From contig OU452231.1 of NCBI GenBank assembly GCA_911728455.2, forward strand, positions 8,834,963-8,898,962: a DNA stretch of 64,000 bases. Direction: 5' to 3'. Origin of the DNA: Marthasterias glacialis. Taxonomy: Eukaryota; Echinodermata; Asteroidea; Forcipulatida; Asteriidae. Shown here piece by piece: positions 1-11,100 of the stretch (positions within the stretch are counted from its first letter, which is position 1; each line of letters starts with the position of its first letter). A program made the position numbers and the translations under genes. The notes below the pieces were generated by a model that ran no database searches, was not told the origin of the DNA, and saw only the letters and a program-made list of their open reading frames with translations.

Positions 1-250
1 TTGTGAGTTTTAATGTCAATCAAGTTCAGTCCACCTTCGTCGAGTTTGCGAACAATATTGTTTTCCAAAAGATTTTGTCTATTATTTTTTTTCCTTTCCA
101 TATAAAGGAAAAGGCAAGTTTGTCAATCTGTGAAATGATTTTGGGGACCTCGGGATGACCGAACTTTAACAAGTAAACATTCCAAGGGTGTTTATAATGG
201 TCACACGTCATGGCAGTGTTCTCTCCAAATGTAAAAGAGAGAAGAGACAC
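1..250 (-). pseudogene. LINE reverse-transcriptase C-terminal fragment (frameshifted)
   Basis: Read on the minus strand, this end of the window encodes a stretch typical of the region after the reverse-transcriptase domain of L1-like non-LTR retrotransposons: a V-P-K-I-I motif, then INKL-type FSFIWKGK (here IDKLAFSFIWKGK), and further on GGLNLIDIKTH. The FSFIW part and the GGLNLIDIK part lie in different frames, so at least one frameshift separates them. The element is therefore a dead fragment, and it continues off the left edge. The motifs are seen directly; the L1-like assignment rests on knowledge of that family. Confidence 0.72.
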
Positions 251-1790
251 TCGTTTTGTCCACCATACCGCTCTTGCAAAGAGCCATGATTATGGCGGAT
301 AACTCTTTTTTTACAGTGAAAGACGGGTATTTTCAACTTGAATAAGAGCGAAGTTCACTCCAATTTCACTCAAAAAGGGTGATGCACATTGATTTTCACT
401 CTCAAAAGAGCCAAAATGACATCACTCGAGAGTGAAATTTTCACTCTTTTACATTTTTAGAGAGTAGATTTCTTCTTTCTTTCTTCTAAAACTGAATATT
501 TAAAAAAGATCATAGAACAATCCACAGAAAAAAAACTTACCTTTGATTTGTCCTTGTACATCGCCCCTTTTCCCGAAAAGTGGAGAATGGGAATGCATTT
601 ATAGGCCTATTCCTCCTAAAAAAACACGGAGTACTAACCCTTAAAACTACCCCTGGCTTCCTCAGTCCGCGATGTGTCCTCGCTCATAAACCCTAGATAC
701 TTGATGTGGCTTATCCAGAGTGCCAATGACGTATTATCCATCTATAGTGTTTGTTAAAAAAAAAAAAAAAAAAAGCGAAAAGGGTAGGTATTGCAATGAA
801 TGTACTTTTACAAAACCATAAGGCTGATGATGTACTAATAACGACCTCCTTCGACCAGGCAACGCCATGTTCCCTCTGGTTAAGTGCACTCTTGACAATC
901 TCCAAGTCCCATTGATCCTGTGCTTGATTTATCCAGATATAAGAGTACTTCAGTGTTACGTGAAAATGCTATTATAATGCGAACCGAATTACTTTGCACA
1001 TTATAGCATCCCACGAAAAGATTAGGGTCCGATTAATCACCGCTGCAGATGACACCCACGGGAAAAAGTCTTTCGAAATATTCAGAGGCATAATAAGATT
1101 GTTAGCGTTTCACATAAAAAAAAAATGCTAATGGAGACTGTATGGAAAATGCTGAGATGTTTTGCTGTTTTGATACTTTTGTTCACACACGTCTTCATTC
1201 AATCTGTGGAGTTCATGTATGTTATTCATTTTGTTTTATTATTTTTTTTGTTTGGTGTTAAGTCCACGTCTAAAATTAGTAATAAATTTAAAGCCCCAGC
1301 TCAACATTAGTAAGAAGAATGACATGTGTTCACAGATTTACATTTTATTATACCTTACATGGCATAAGGGTAATGATGGTAAAAAACTTTCCTTGAAATA
1401 TTTCTGCCTGAAGTGTTATCAATTTTATATAATAAATAAAATACGATCCAAAATTAGTTTTCGTCAGCATAGATGTCTTATCAGCAGAGGTACATTATTT
1501 TTTTTACATTTACCCCTATTTTTTTCACTTATCAGTTCTCATCGTTCATTTAAAAATAATAGTAACAATAATAATAACTACTGTTCTTCTTCTTTTTGTT
1601 TTAATGGTGAAGTTCGCTTGGCTAGCGAGGTTTACAATTTTGACTGACCGTCTTTCCAGATAAAATCATTATCATTATTATGCTAGAACAAGATGCTTGA
1701 GTCGTGATCTTATTTACAATAAAACTAGTCATGCAGAATCGGTTGCACGTTGAATGACGCAAAATTTCAGCAGCCTCATCAAGTTTGATT
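251..1790. other. AT-rich intergenic DNA without a recognisable gene
   Basis: No credible coding region is visible. The stretch has many homopolymer runs, including a run of about 20 A near 755-774, and repeated short phrases around the word TTCACTC at 300-460. Open frames here are short and low-complexity. Confidence 0.5.
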
Positions 1791-2000
1791 CGTGTCCGAA
1801 TCAAGCCATTTCGGCTACGGCTATGGCTGTTGCTGCAGCGGCAACGTTGAAGAATAGGACTTCGGGTACCGGACGTAGCCACTGCCGAAGCCATTCAAGC
1901 GACTTTTGGCTACGGCTATGGCCGTTGGCTGCAACGACAACGTTGAAGAATCCTTGGCGTTCTGGCCGTAGCCACTGCCAAAGCCATTCATTTGGACACG
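1791..2000. mobile_element. Foldback MITE family A, two head-to-tail copies
   Basis: The element starts CGTGTCCGAAT and ends in the inverse, ATTCATTTGGACACG. The interior is a loose palindrome of GGCTACGGCTATGGC against GCCGTAGCCACTGCC around a core containing CAACGTTGAAGAAT. Two units lie in tandem here (about 1791-1899 and 1900-2000). The same family recurs near 9651, 24093, 44669, 44985, 45305, 51822, 57255 and as an array at 58560-59066. No transposase is encoded, so it must be non-autonomous. Confidence 0.75.
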
Positions 2001-2176
2001 ACTCGGGAAGGATGAACGACTCGTCAATGGAGGGCGCCCTACAATGCTACAAAAATGTTTATGTTAGCAACTTGTTTGCGAGCGGCGTAGCGCAGCAGTT
2101 TCGCTTCTTTTATTTCAATCAATCAACAACTCCGAATTCTGTCGTTTTGGGGGATCTACTACTCTAGCAGGAAAGG

Positions 2177-5100
2177 ATGGACTCCAGTGGGGCAACGATG
2201 AATGTGCTGGAAGGTTATTCTCCAGGTAGGTTTCAAGTGATTCTTTTTAATGAACGATCCTCGGGCACGTCAGTCACACGAGAGCATGACGAGCCCTAGC
2301 CCCGCTGCTCGAGGCATGACTGCCTGCCGCCTGGCCCTGGAACAGTGGAGTCTGGCATGTACTCCTACCCTAGCCTAGAACCATGACTGTGACTATATGA
2401 GGTTCTTACACGAACCTCATCATAGTCATAGGTCAACCATCGATCATCCCAACCATCAATCCTCCCAAAGCCAAACACATGTGAAGGTTTTGCCTCTTCG
2501 ACGAAGTCAAACACTTGCCCTTGTGGCTTAATCATTTTCTCTCACAAATAAGTCCCCACAAAATTGTTTCTTTCAGCCAAGGTGTTTGAGACTCGTTTGA
2601 TGGAAGTCCGGCAGCAGGAGAAGCAGTCGCTGTCTGCAGAGAGAGCTGAGATGCTTTTTGACGTCTTCGATCAGGTTCTGCCACAGCTTGGGATCTTCAA
2701 GAAGGTGCTGACAATGGTCCGAGATGAATTATTTGGTGAGGAAAGAGGCTTGATTTCTTAGTTGTAGGCTAGACCTAGTAACTGGGGCGCTGTACTCCTT
2801 TTTTGAGATTTTGGCATTATCAGTTGTACTAGCTAGTACGACCGATAATGTCAAATCTCAAAAAAAGGAGTTCAGCGCCCCAGTTACTGGGTCTAGTTGT
2901 AGGCCTACCATTACTTTTTGCAGCTTATGTTGATTATGTGGACATGGTCAAATAAGTTTTTGTTTTTTTGGGCTTGGTAGACTTTTATCATTTTGTTCAA
3001 TTTAATTCAGTATTGGTGATGCCCTAAGCCAAAATCAAGCAGTGGGTTGCATACTTTAACATGACACGATGGTCAAGGCAGTAATGGCACACTTTGTAAG
3101 CTCTTATTCTCAAACAATATTTGATGAGCAAAAAAACCCAGTTTTGAGTTTTGGCATGCATTGTCGTACATTTATGAAAAATGTTGCAGGTTAGTTTGCC
3201 AGAGAATGTTACTTTATAGAAGATTAGAGTTGATTATTCCTTTAAACCACACAGAGGCTGTCTACAGTGATCAGTACACGAGTTCTAAGGAGACCCATAC
3301 ATCATACAGCACCGCAACGAATGTAGTCATTGATAAGAAGGTGGAGGACCAACAGTACATTCAGAGGATTCCATATTTCACCTTGGTCCAGAGAGTCTAC
3401 GCTGAGAGGTAAAATCACCTCAACCTTTTTATTTATCTCATAAACAAGAGGCCATAATTCGGTGTTATCATCAATCACAAGATACTATTGTCGTATTGTA
3501 TTAGGCCTACAAAATATTTACATCCCCGAACAGGAAGGAGTGGTCGCTAAGCTCAGTAGAGGATAGGCCACCAAATTCTACCAAAACTTCTTGAGCAGTG
3601 TGTTGAAGCACATGACTGTATGACTACAATAAGCCTTATGCATTGACGTCATCATGCCGCCATCTTAGAGGTAAAACGATGATGGAACAATAATGAACGC
3701 ACATGTTGTACGCGCCATGCACAGGATGAGCCAATGAGCCACCTTCTTTTGACCTGCCAGCCGAGGGCGCCCTACTCAAGTGACATCATGTGCAAAAGGC
3801 CCGTCATCACAAACTGCACGGTTAATAATTTAACCACCTAGACACAAAATTTGTGCAACATTTTTGTGGCACAAAAACCAACAAACTTGAAAATACAATT
3901 CCATCAGATTGTCGATTGCAGAGATGAGACCCTACTTAGTGACTGAAGTAGTTCATACAGGTTGAATTCTGTCATTTCAGCGTGAAATCTTGCTTCTACC
4001 TGTTTGAAGAAAAACTGTGATGCCATTTATCTTTCAGTGCAGGAAAAGTTTTGCACCATGAGCAAGTGATCAGTATATATGTAAATTAGGTCTCTCTGAC
4101 GTTTACCTACGCACTGTCTGTAATGGTCTATATATCCTTGGATTACAGAAATGAAGAAGCAGCCACCCTTAGAGAAGAAATTGACGTTCTAATGAAGCGA
4201 CTCTCAGATAAAACCCAGCAGCATGAAGATGCGACATCCGTCATATCAACCCAGAAGGCTAAGATTGCAGAGCTCAAGGAAGAGATTGAAGACGCCTTAC
4301 AGAAAATTGAAGATGGAGAAGTTGAGATTGAAAGGTGAGGTTGAATGTCTTTTGCTGTCCTTCGTGGTTTTTGTTTTTGATAGGAAGGTGTTTATTTCAG
4401 GCTTTTTCTTTGTCCTCCTCCCACCCTAATTCATTCTTAAAACGACTGCGAAAAAGATATAAATACACTTTTGCTTACATAAGCCGCTTTCACACGAGAA
4501 CCGAAAACTTACATTCCTCGTTTTGGGTGCCAGTGGTCTGTCCCAAAGGTTGCATGCGATATCATGACAAACATTCACACGATTGCATACATCGCGTTCC
4601 CAACGCCCATCGTTTTCTTGAGATCACCACTGTATCAGGTCAAAGGTCATAATTGTTTATTTATCAAATCACTGGTACTCTGCCAGTGTCCAGCTTAATG
4701 CAGTATAACTGCGCTTAGGTTACCATCAATCACTTTCTTGGCACATAGGCCTATCTGTTTTTTTTTCTGTATTACAACCGAAGATGGACATCTCAAAAAA
4801 TATTCTTTCAGCAATGGAAACAAGTAGAAATACCACCTCAAAGCAAAGTGGAGGTGGTAAGAAACGGTCAAAAACAACATGGTTGTACGACAATACATGA
4901 AGTCCTGATAGAATTTGTAACAAACATTATTTCTTCTACCGACGCCATTTTGATGATACCTTGGCGACAAACAAACAAACGACTTTACTCACTCCCGGAG
5001 ATGACGTGGGTCTGTTTGCGCATGCGTGATCGATGTGTGATCGCTTGGGACCTTGGTAGTTATGCCAAGCGTCGTTTCACACGACTGATCCTGGTGCTTC

Positions 5101-8100
5101 TAAACGGGGTATGCGATTTTTGGAGGTCTTGATCCCGGTTGCTTGTAACGCGGGTCAGTGGCAATTTCATCGCACGGATTCATTTAACGCGATGCAAATT
5201 TGCGATTATACTACATCGATGCGATTTTGTAACACACGACCATCGTTCTGAGCTCTCGTGTGAAATGGGCTATAGGCCTATTTAGTACGTGTTTCTGCTA
5301 TAGCACACAAATCTTGCCTGGCGGTAAAACAGCTTCATCAAATTTTATCGTGACCTTTCCAAGACAAAAAAATTTCCAACCCATTAAGTTTGGTAATACT
5401 GTCAAATAAAAAACTGAAAAAAGTGTGTCTTTTTGTTGTTTGAAGACTTCAGCTAGACATTGATGAGCTGCAAGAAGACACGGATAGAGAGCGGGAAAAC
5501 TTAGAATTCCAAAGACGTAAACTCCAAGAAAGAGTTATAGCCCTGGAGAAGGAGATAGAGTTTCTGACTCAGTACAAGAAGGGATATGATGCACTGCAAG
5601 ATGGTACGTTGGTTACAAATCTTTGAGAGAGGATTGTAGTTAGGCCATGTATTGACTCAATCAGCCATTTGTTAGATTTGAATGTCTGATATAATGCCTT
5701 TGGTGGATCACATGTGAGTGCTAACTTTGAGTTCTTCAGACTACATCCAGTGTTGCTAAATGTATGTCACATGGTTAGGGGCAAGCTTTTTCTTAGTGCC
5801 GTAAGAAACGACAAACACCCATACACAATGGGAGACTTTGGAGTGCTAGGTGGCAGCACACTTACCAGGTGAATTGTCATTGTTTACGTAGTTATGAGCA
5901 TGTGCACATTGCGAGAACAATGGAGATACCTGGTAAGTCTGCTGCCACCTAGAGTCCTCAAAAGTCTCCCATTTTTAATGAAATGTGTGGCACAAGGGTA
6001 CCAGTCTTTGCTGGTCTGGAGGTTGCAGTGCCAAAGCTTCCCTCAAACCATGTTACATAGCAACTGGATTTAGTCTGAGGAATTCCAATTGAGCATTCAC
6101 TTGTGACTGAACAAGGCTTTGTACCAGACATCATTCAAATATAACTCTCAAATGTGTTTTTTCAGCTGATGAGCTCACCATCTTGGTTGCTCCATTTTGG
6201 GAGTCAGTAATCCCCCACGTGTCACTCCGCAGTGTACATTTCAGGCAATATGTGCAAAGATGGACATGCACCAAATACACGCAATCTGACTGCCAAAATG
6301 GCAGATCATGGACAGACGGTAGCCACAAGTGATGCCAGTGCGAGGGATTTATAATAACATGTTCAACTTACTCAGGTCAGCGTGTACAGCTGATTCAGAC
6401 AGGAGTGATAACACCAGGTTTCCTTCAGAGTGTCAACATTTTTAACCACTTAGCTCCGGGGTTCTTGAAATTGTTCTATGCCATACCACTGGCACAAAGA
6501 AACCCTGACTAAACAACTGTCAAGAGAACAAAGTCTCTAATCGAAGCTCCGGATTTTTTGTTTTTCTTTTGAGAAAATATCAGATTCAATTTTAAGTGTT
6601 TTTTTATTTTATATTGAAATTGTATGCAGCATTTAATCTGAAGATTGAAGAGGACAAATACACTTCAAGGAAATCGAGAAGATCTGTCTTCGCAAACAAG
6701 AAGGTAAACGAAAATATTACACAATTATTACATGTTTATATGAAGACTTTTAGTTTCATAGAGGAAATGAAATAAGCGACAAAACCATGGGTAATTAAAA
6801 TTACTAAAGGAAAGAGAGAGACACGACTAAATTTAGAAAATAATTGGGGCATAAAAAGAGCTAAATTGTACTATTATACAGAGAGAGGTTTTTTTGAAGG
6901 GAGAATTTATAGAAATGTAACACCCTCGCCCCCATCCTCCCAAAGAGTCTCATCAATGTTTACCCTGTTTCAACAAGGGCTAGAACAAGAAATACGATTG
7001 GCAAGAAGATAACCATTTTTTTTTAAGGGAGCTCTGCAGCTTACACCCGTTTCAGACTGGCATGCCAGGGTCATACTGACCCAAATGATTGAATTAAGTA
7101 CATGAAAAATTCATTGTCTCAAACAGTTAGGAGCGACTAGACGTGCTAGAAGTCGAAAAATCGACTGTTGAGTCGGTCGGAACGACTCTGGAGCATCTTG
7201 GGTTCAGACGATGATCTTGTCATGAGTCGAACCTAATGCAAATTTATGTTAATTAAGTTTGCCTGTCTGAAACCGAGATCTAGAGTCGATCCTAATCTAT
7301 TTGGATCGGCGCGACTCTGGAGCACCAGTCTGAATTGTGTTTAAAGTGATTTTTTAAAATTTGTCAATTAGGTTTTTAATGTGTAATAACGTTTGACATT
7401 AAATCATGCCGTTGTATTGTCAACAGAACCACCTCCTGACCAACTTTGAGTCAGCCAAGAAGCTAGAGACTCAGCTCCTTGAAGTCCAGAATCAAACCAT
7501 CGAGGAGTTTGAGTCCTTCATGGAGGCGCACAAGGCTGAGCTCCAGCACAAGGTCTTCCGAGACGCCAACGAGGGTAGTTTGATGGAGAGCAGTTATGAT
7601 GAGGAGGAGATGGAGCTGGAGAGGTTGGATACTGACGTAAGGGCTGCTTCGGCCATTTTGGTTTGGTTACTGGACTTAGGTTACTTGACTATAGGTTTTG
7701 ATGAGGCATTGTTTAGGGAGGTACCAAATAGGTGTTGTAGGTCTCGAGACCGGTTTCAGTGTCGAGACCGGTTTCGAGACCCAATTTGTTGAGGTCTTGG
7801 TTGTTTCCAGGTGTCTTGATTTGTGAGAGTATTGTTAATCAATTAAAAAAACACAAGACCGCTGGCCTGACACTACAATCACAGGCCTCGGGCCTGCTGC
7901 CCAGTGTCAAATTTGAGCCCTGTCTAAGATCAAAGGTTCCGGGGTCTCATGTCGAGAACTTTTGAGACCTTAATTTCATAATCATCCAAAAGCATACAAA
8001 AACAGAAAAAGGAACCCAAAAGAATAACAAATTATGGAAATAGTAATTTTCAAGAGACAAAGGAACCCAAAAGAATAACAAATTATGGAAATCGTAATTT

Positions 8101-11100
8101 TCAAGCTGGCCCTGAAGTGTTTTTATCTTTTTTTTCTTGGAGGCTATGTGACACCCATAGTAAAGGCTGAACAAAGCAATCATACAAGGAGAAAGCAGTG
8201 GTTCAACATTAAAAATCCATTGAGAAAAAAGAAAGTTGGCTTTAAAGATTGTTTTATTGTTTACATTTTGGTTTATTGGTTTGCCCAAGGTTTCAGGTCT
8301 CGGACATTGAGGTCTCGGTCTTGGTCCTATGTCTCGGTTTCAGGGGGGAGATCTCAGTCTCGGTCATGGACTTTGTGGTCTCCACTACAACACTTGTATA
8401 AAAATATATTTGGTTTGCGGCGTTAACAACATGTGATTATACCTATTTTGCTGTGTAGAGTGTTCATGTAAACCTTGTCTTGCTGTTATTCTATTACCAT
8501 GACTACCGCAGAGTAGATTTTGGAATTCGGGGGAGGGGGGGGGGGACCTCTCAGTTCAGGAGACTGACAATGACTAGAGCATGCTAGTTGAAACATTTCA
8601 ACCAATAGTTACTCTCTTCGTCGCTGTGAAGTTAATCACGAGAAGTCCCCTCGATCCGCTAAGCTTTAATAGCAGTCCAGCCAAAGCAGGACAGTTTTTT
8701 CAGAACTAAGAATTCCCCCTGAATACTGAAATCTACTCCTTGGTAGTATAATAACAGCAACCTCCAGTAACCTTGCCTATGTGCTGGCTAATGAGGTGTA
8801 TATTGATATGTGTCAATTGGCGTTGGGGATAGAGTGTGGCTTGGCTTGCACCCAAATTGTTGAAAAATGCAAAAGAAAAAACAATGGGAGACTTTTGAGA
8901 CGCTGGCAGCAGCAGACACAACAGTCCTTTTTGACAGTTCTGAGCATGTGCCACTGCATGGGCTCATCTACTACTGGTAAGAACCGTGAAAAAGGACCTG
9001 TCAAAAGTCCCCCAATACGTAAAAATAAACGCACTTGCGTGGAAATGCTGACAACCTCTACGTTTCACTGTATGGAGTCACGCACTTGAGGGTTTGAAAC
9101 TATTGGATTGCCACAACAAAATAAACTTCAAAATCACGGCTCTAAATGTCTGTTTTTAGTAAGTAAACAAACCTCTATATGGAAATGTGTGGCAGCAAAA
9201 TTCTTACCTCCATGTTCTTCTGGGATTTTTCTACCACCACTCTTATATGCCCAATTCTTTGCCTTGAACTTTTGAGCAGTTGACCACAGCCCAGGACCAC
9301 TTCCAGCAAACCATCACCTCCCTGAACACGGAGCTTGATATGATCAGACAGCACAAGGATGCCATAGAACAGCAGATGGAACACGTGGAGAGGCCCAGAA
9401 CGAACGGCAAGACGCCCAGCCGCGCTCGCAGCGTCGCCTTCAAGGAGCCCAGCATCGCTGGTGGGAGTTCCTTAGAAGGAGGGTACCCATATGGGGAAGA
9501 GAAAGTTTCTAGTGCAACAGGAAAAGGTACATGGAGGTGTCTGGCTGTTGGGTCCCCTGCGTACACTATTGATAAAGATAGTTCTCAATATATTTTATGG
9601 AAAAAGGACCAGACTGCTACACCTTCTAGCCTTGGTTTGTGAGGCTGTGTTTGAATGAACGGCTTTGGCTGTGGCTATATGCTTGGATTGCTGAAAAGGC
9701 CTATTCTTTACTGTTTTAGCCTCAGCCAGTAGTCATAGCCATAGCCATAGTTGCTTGATTCAGACCTTCTATTGGATTGGACGGAAGAAAAATCAAGATG
9801 ACGACGACATGTTAAAGGTCAATAATTGCCCGAGGTCAAGAATGGAGTCATTTTTTATAAGTTGTTTGGGAAGGGGCGGGGTTGGGAAGCGGGGAAAGGA
9901 GATGGATGGGGAGTATTCTTACATGTTAGAGGAAATTTCAAGTGCCAATGGAAAGCTATCATTTTAATTTGAGAATTATTGATGTTTTTTAAATCAAATA
10001 AATATATCAAAGTCCTTATATAAAATTGCCGTCTCCTTTTTCCACAGATGTCCCCCATTTTTAAATCTGTCTTGTTCACTAATTAATTATTTACCCCCGC
10101 TTTTTCCCACCTTTGATTTATTTTTTTGTGTTTCCAACCTCTTGTGGTTAAACCAGACTCTTCCCTCAAACCCCACTCCTTATCTCTCCCTCTTCATTGT
10201 TCATCCCTTGCATCTTCTGACTGCTTTCTATCTATCTCTTTTCACTTTCTTCCACTTGACTGCTTTTGTTACTCCAATATACTTGTATGTGTGTGCTGTC
10301 ATTTAGCCTTTGAGAAAGACTCTGCTAGGGTCGAAACGAGAGGCCATTAACAATTTTTTGCATAAAATTAACCCAATACTGGACATGTAGTCATCCACTT
10401 GACTGCTTTTGTTACTCCAATATACTTGTATGTGTGTGCTGTCATTTAGCCTTTGAGAAAGACTCTGCTAGGGTCGAAACGAGAGGCCATTAACAATTTT
10501 TTGCATAAAATTAACCCAATACTGGACATGTAGTCATCCACTTGACTGCTTTTGTTACTCCAATATACTTGTATGTGTGTGCTGTCATTTAGCCTTTGAG
10601 AAAGACTCTGCTAGGGTCGAAACGAGAGGCCATTAACAATTTTTTGCATAAAATTAACCCAATACTGGACATGTGTCCAGTAAACAAAACTGTGATCAAA
10701 TCATTTATGACATTTTTTTTTTTATTTAAACAGATTCTGATATCTCTGGAGTGGTGGATAATTTTGATAACATTGACCTCCTGAGTAGTGAGATGGACCC
10801 CTTTGTACCCCAGGAGTCCATACTAAGCAAGTACAGCGTCATGATCTACACGTCCACTAATCACAAGAAAACCTGGCACGAGCTGAAAGATGGCAAATTC
10901 TGCACCAGTTGCGGGGAAAAGGTTGGAAAAGAGTCATGTGATAACTTTGTCGGCCTAGGAGCCAATCGCGAAAAGTTTAACAAACCACGGTCAAATTTTC
11001 ATGAAAAGCTGTTGAGAACAAAAGTTTGCTGAGCACAGAAAAATCTTGCTTAGCAGAAATGGGTTACCAACCAAAAGATCATGTGATGCATATTGTTCTC

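Larger units (their letters stand above)
4149..9526 (+). other. Coiled-coil exon block (exons 4-8) of the unnamed gene
   Basis: Exons 4 to 8 encode about residues 121-412. They carry heptad-like Leu/Ile spacing with dense Glu, Lys, Arg and Gln, for example LREEIDVLMKRL, LQLDIDELQED and LEKEIEFL. Exon 5 is entered at the AAG at 5443-5445, not at the nearer CAG at 5450-5452. Only the first choice keeps frame; the second gives an immediate TAG. Exon 8 ends in a basic, Ser/Pro-containing linker that is probably disordered. Confidence 0.7.

Noticed and set aside
1219..1647. 142-codon open frame
   Set aside because: Rich in Phe, Asn, Ser and Tyr from AT-rich simple sequence; no protein-like motif.
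10300..10360. Possible hammerhead ribozyme core in the 143-bp unit (TTTGAGAAA ... GGTCGAAAC)
   Set aside because: The GAAAC box and a short stem are present, but the CUGANGA box is read as TTGAGAA with two key changes and stems I and III are not formed.
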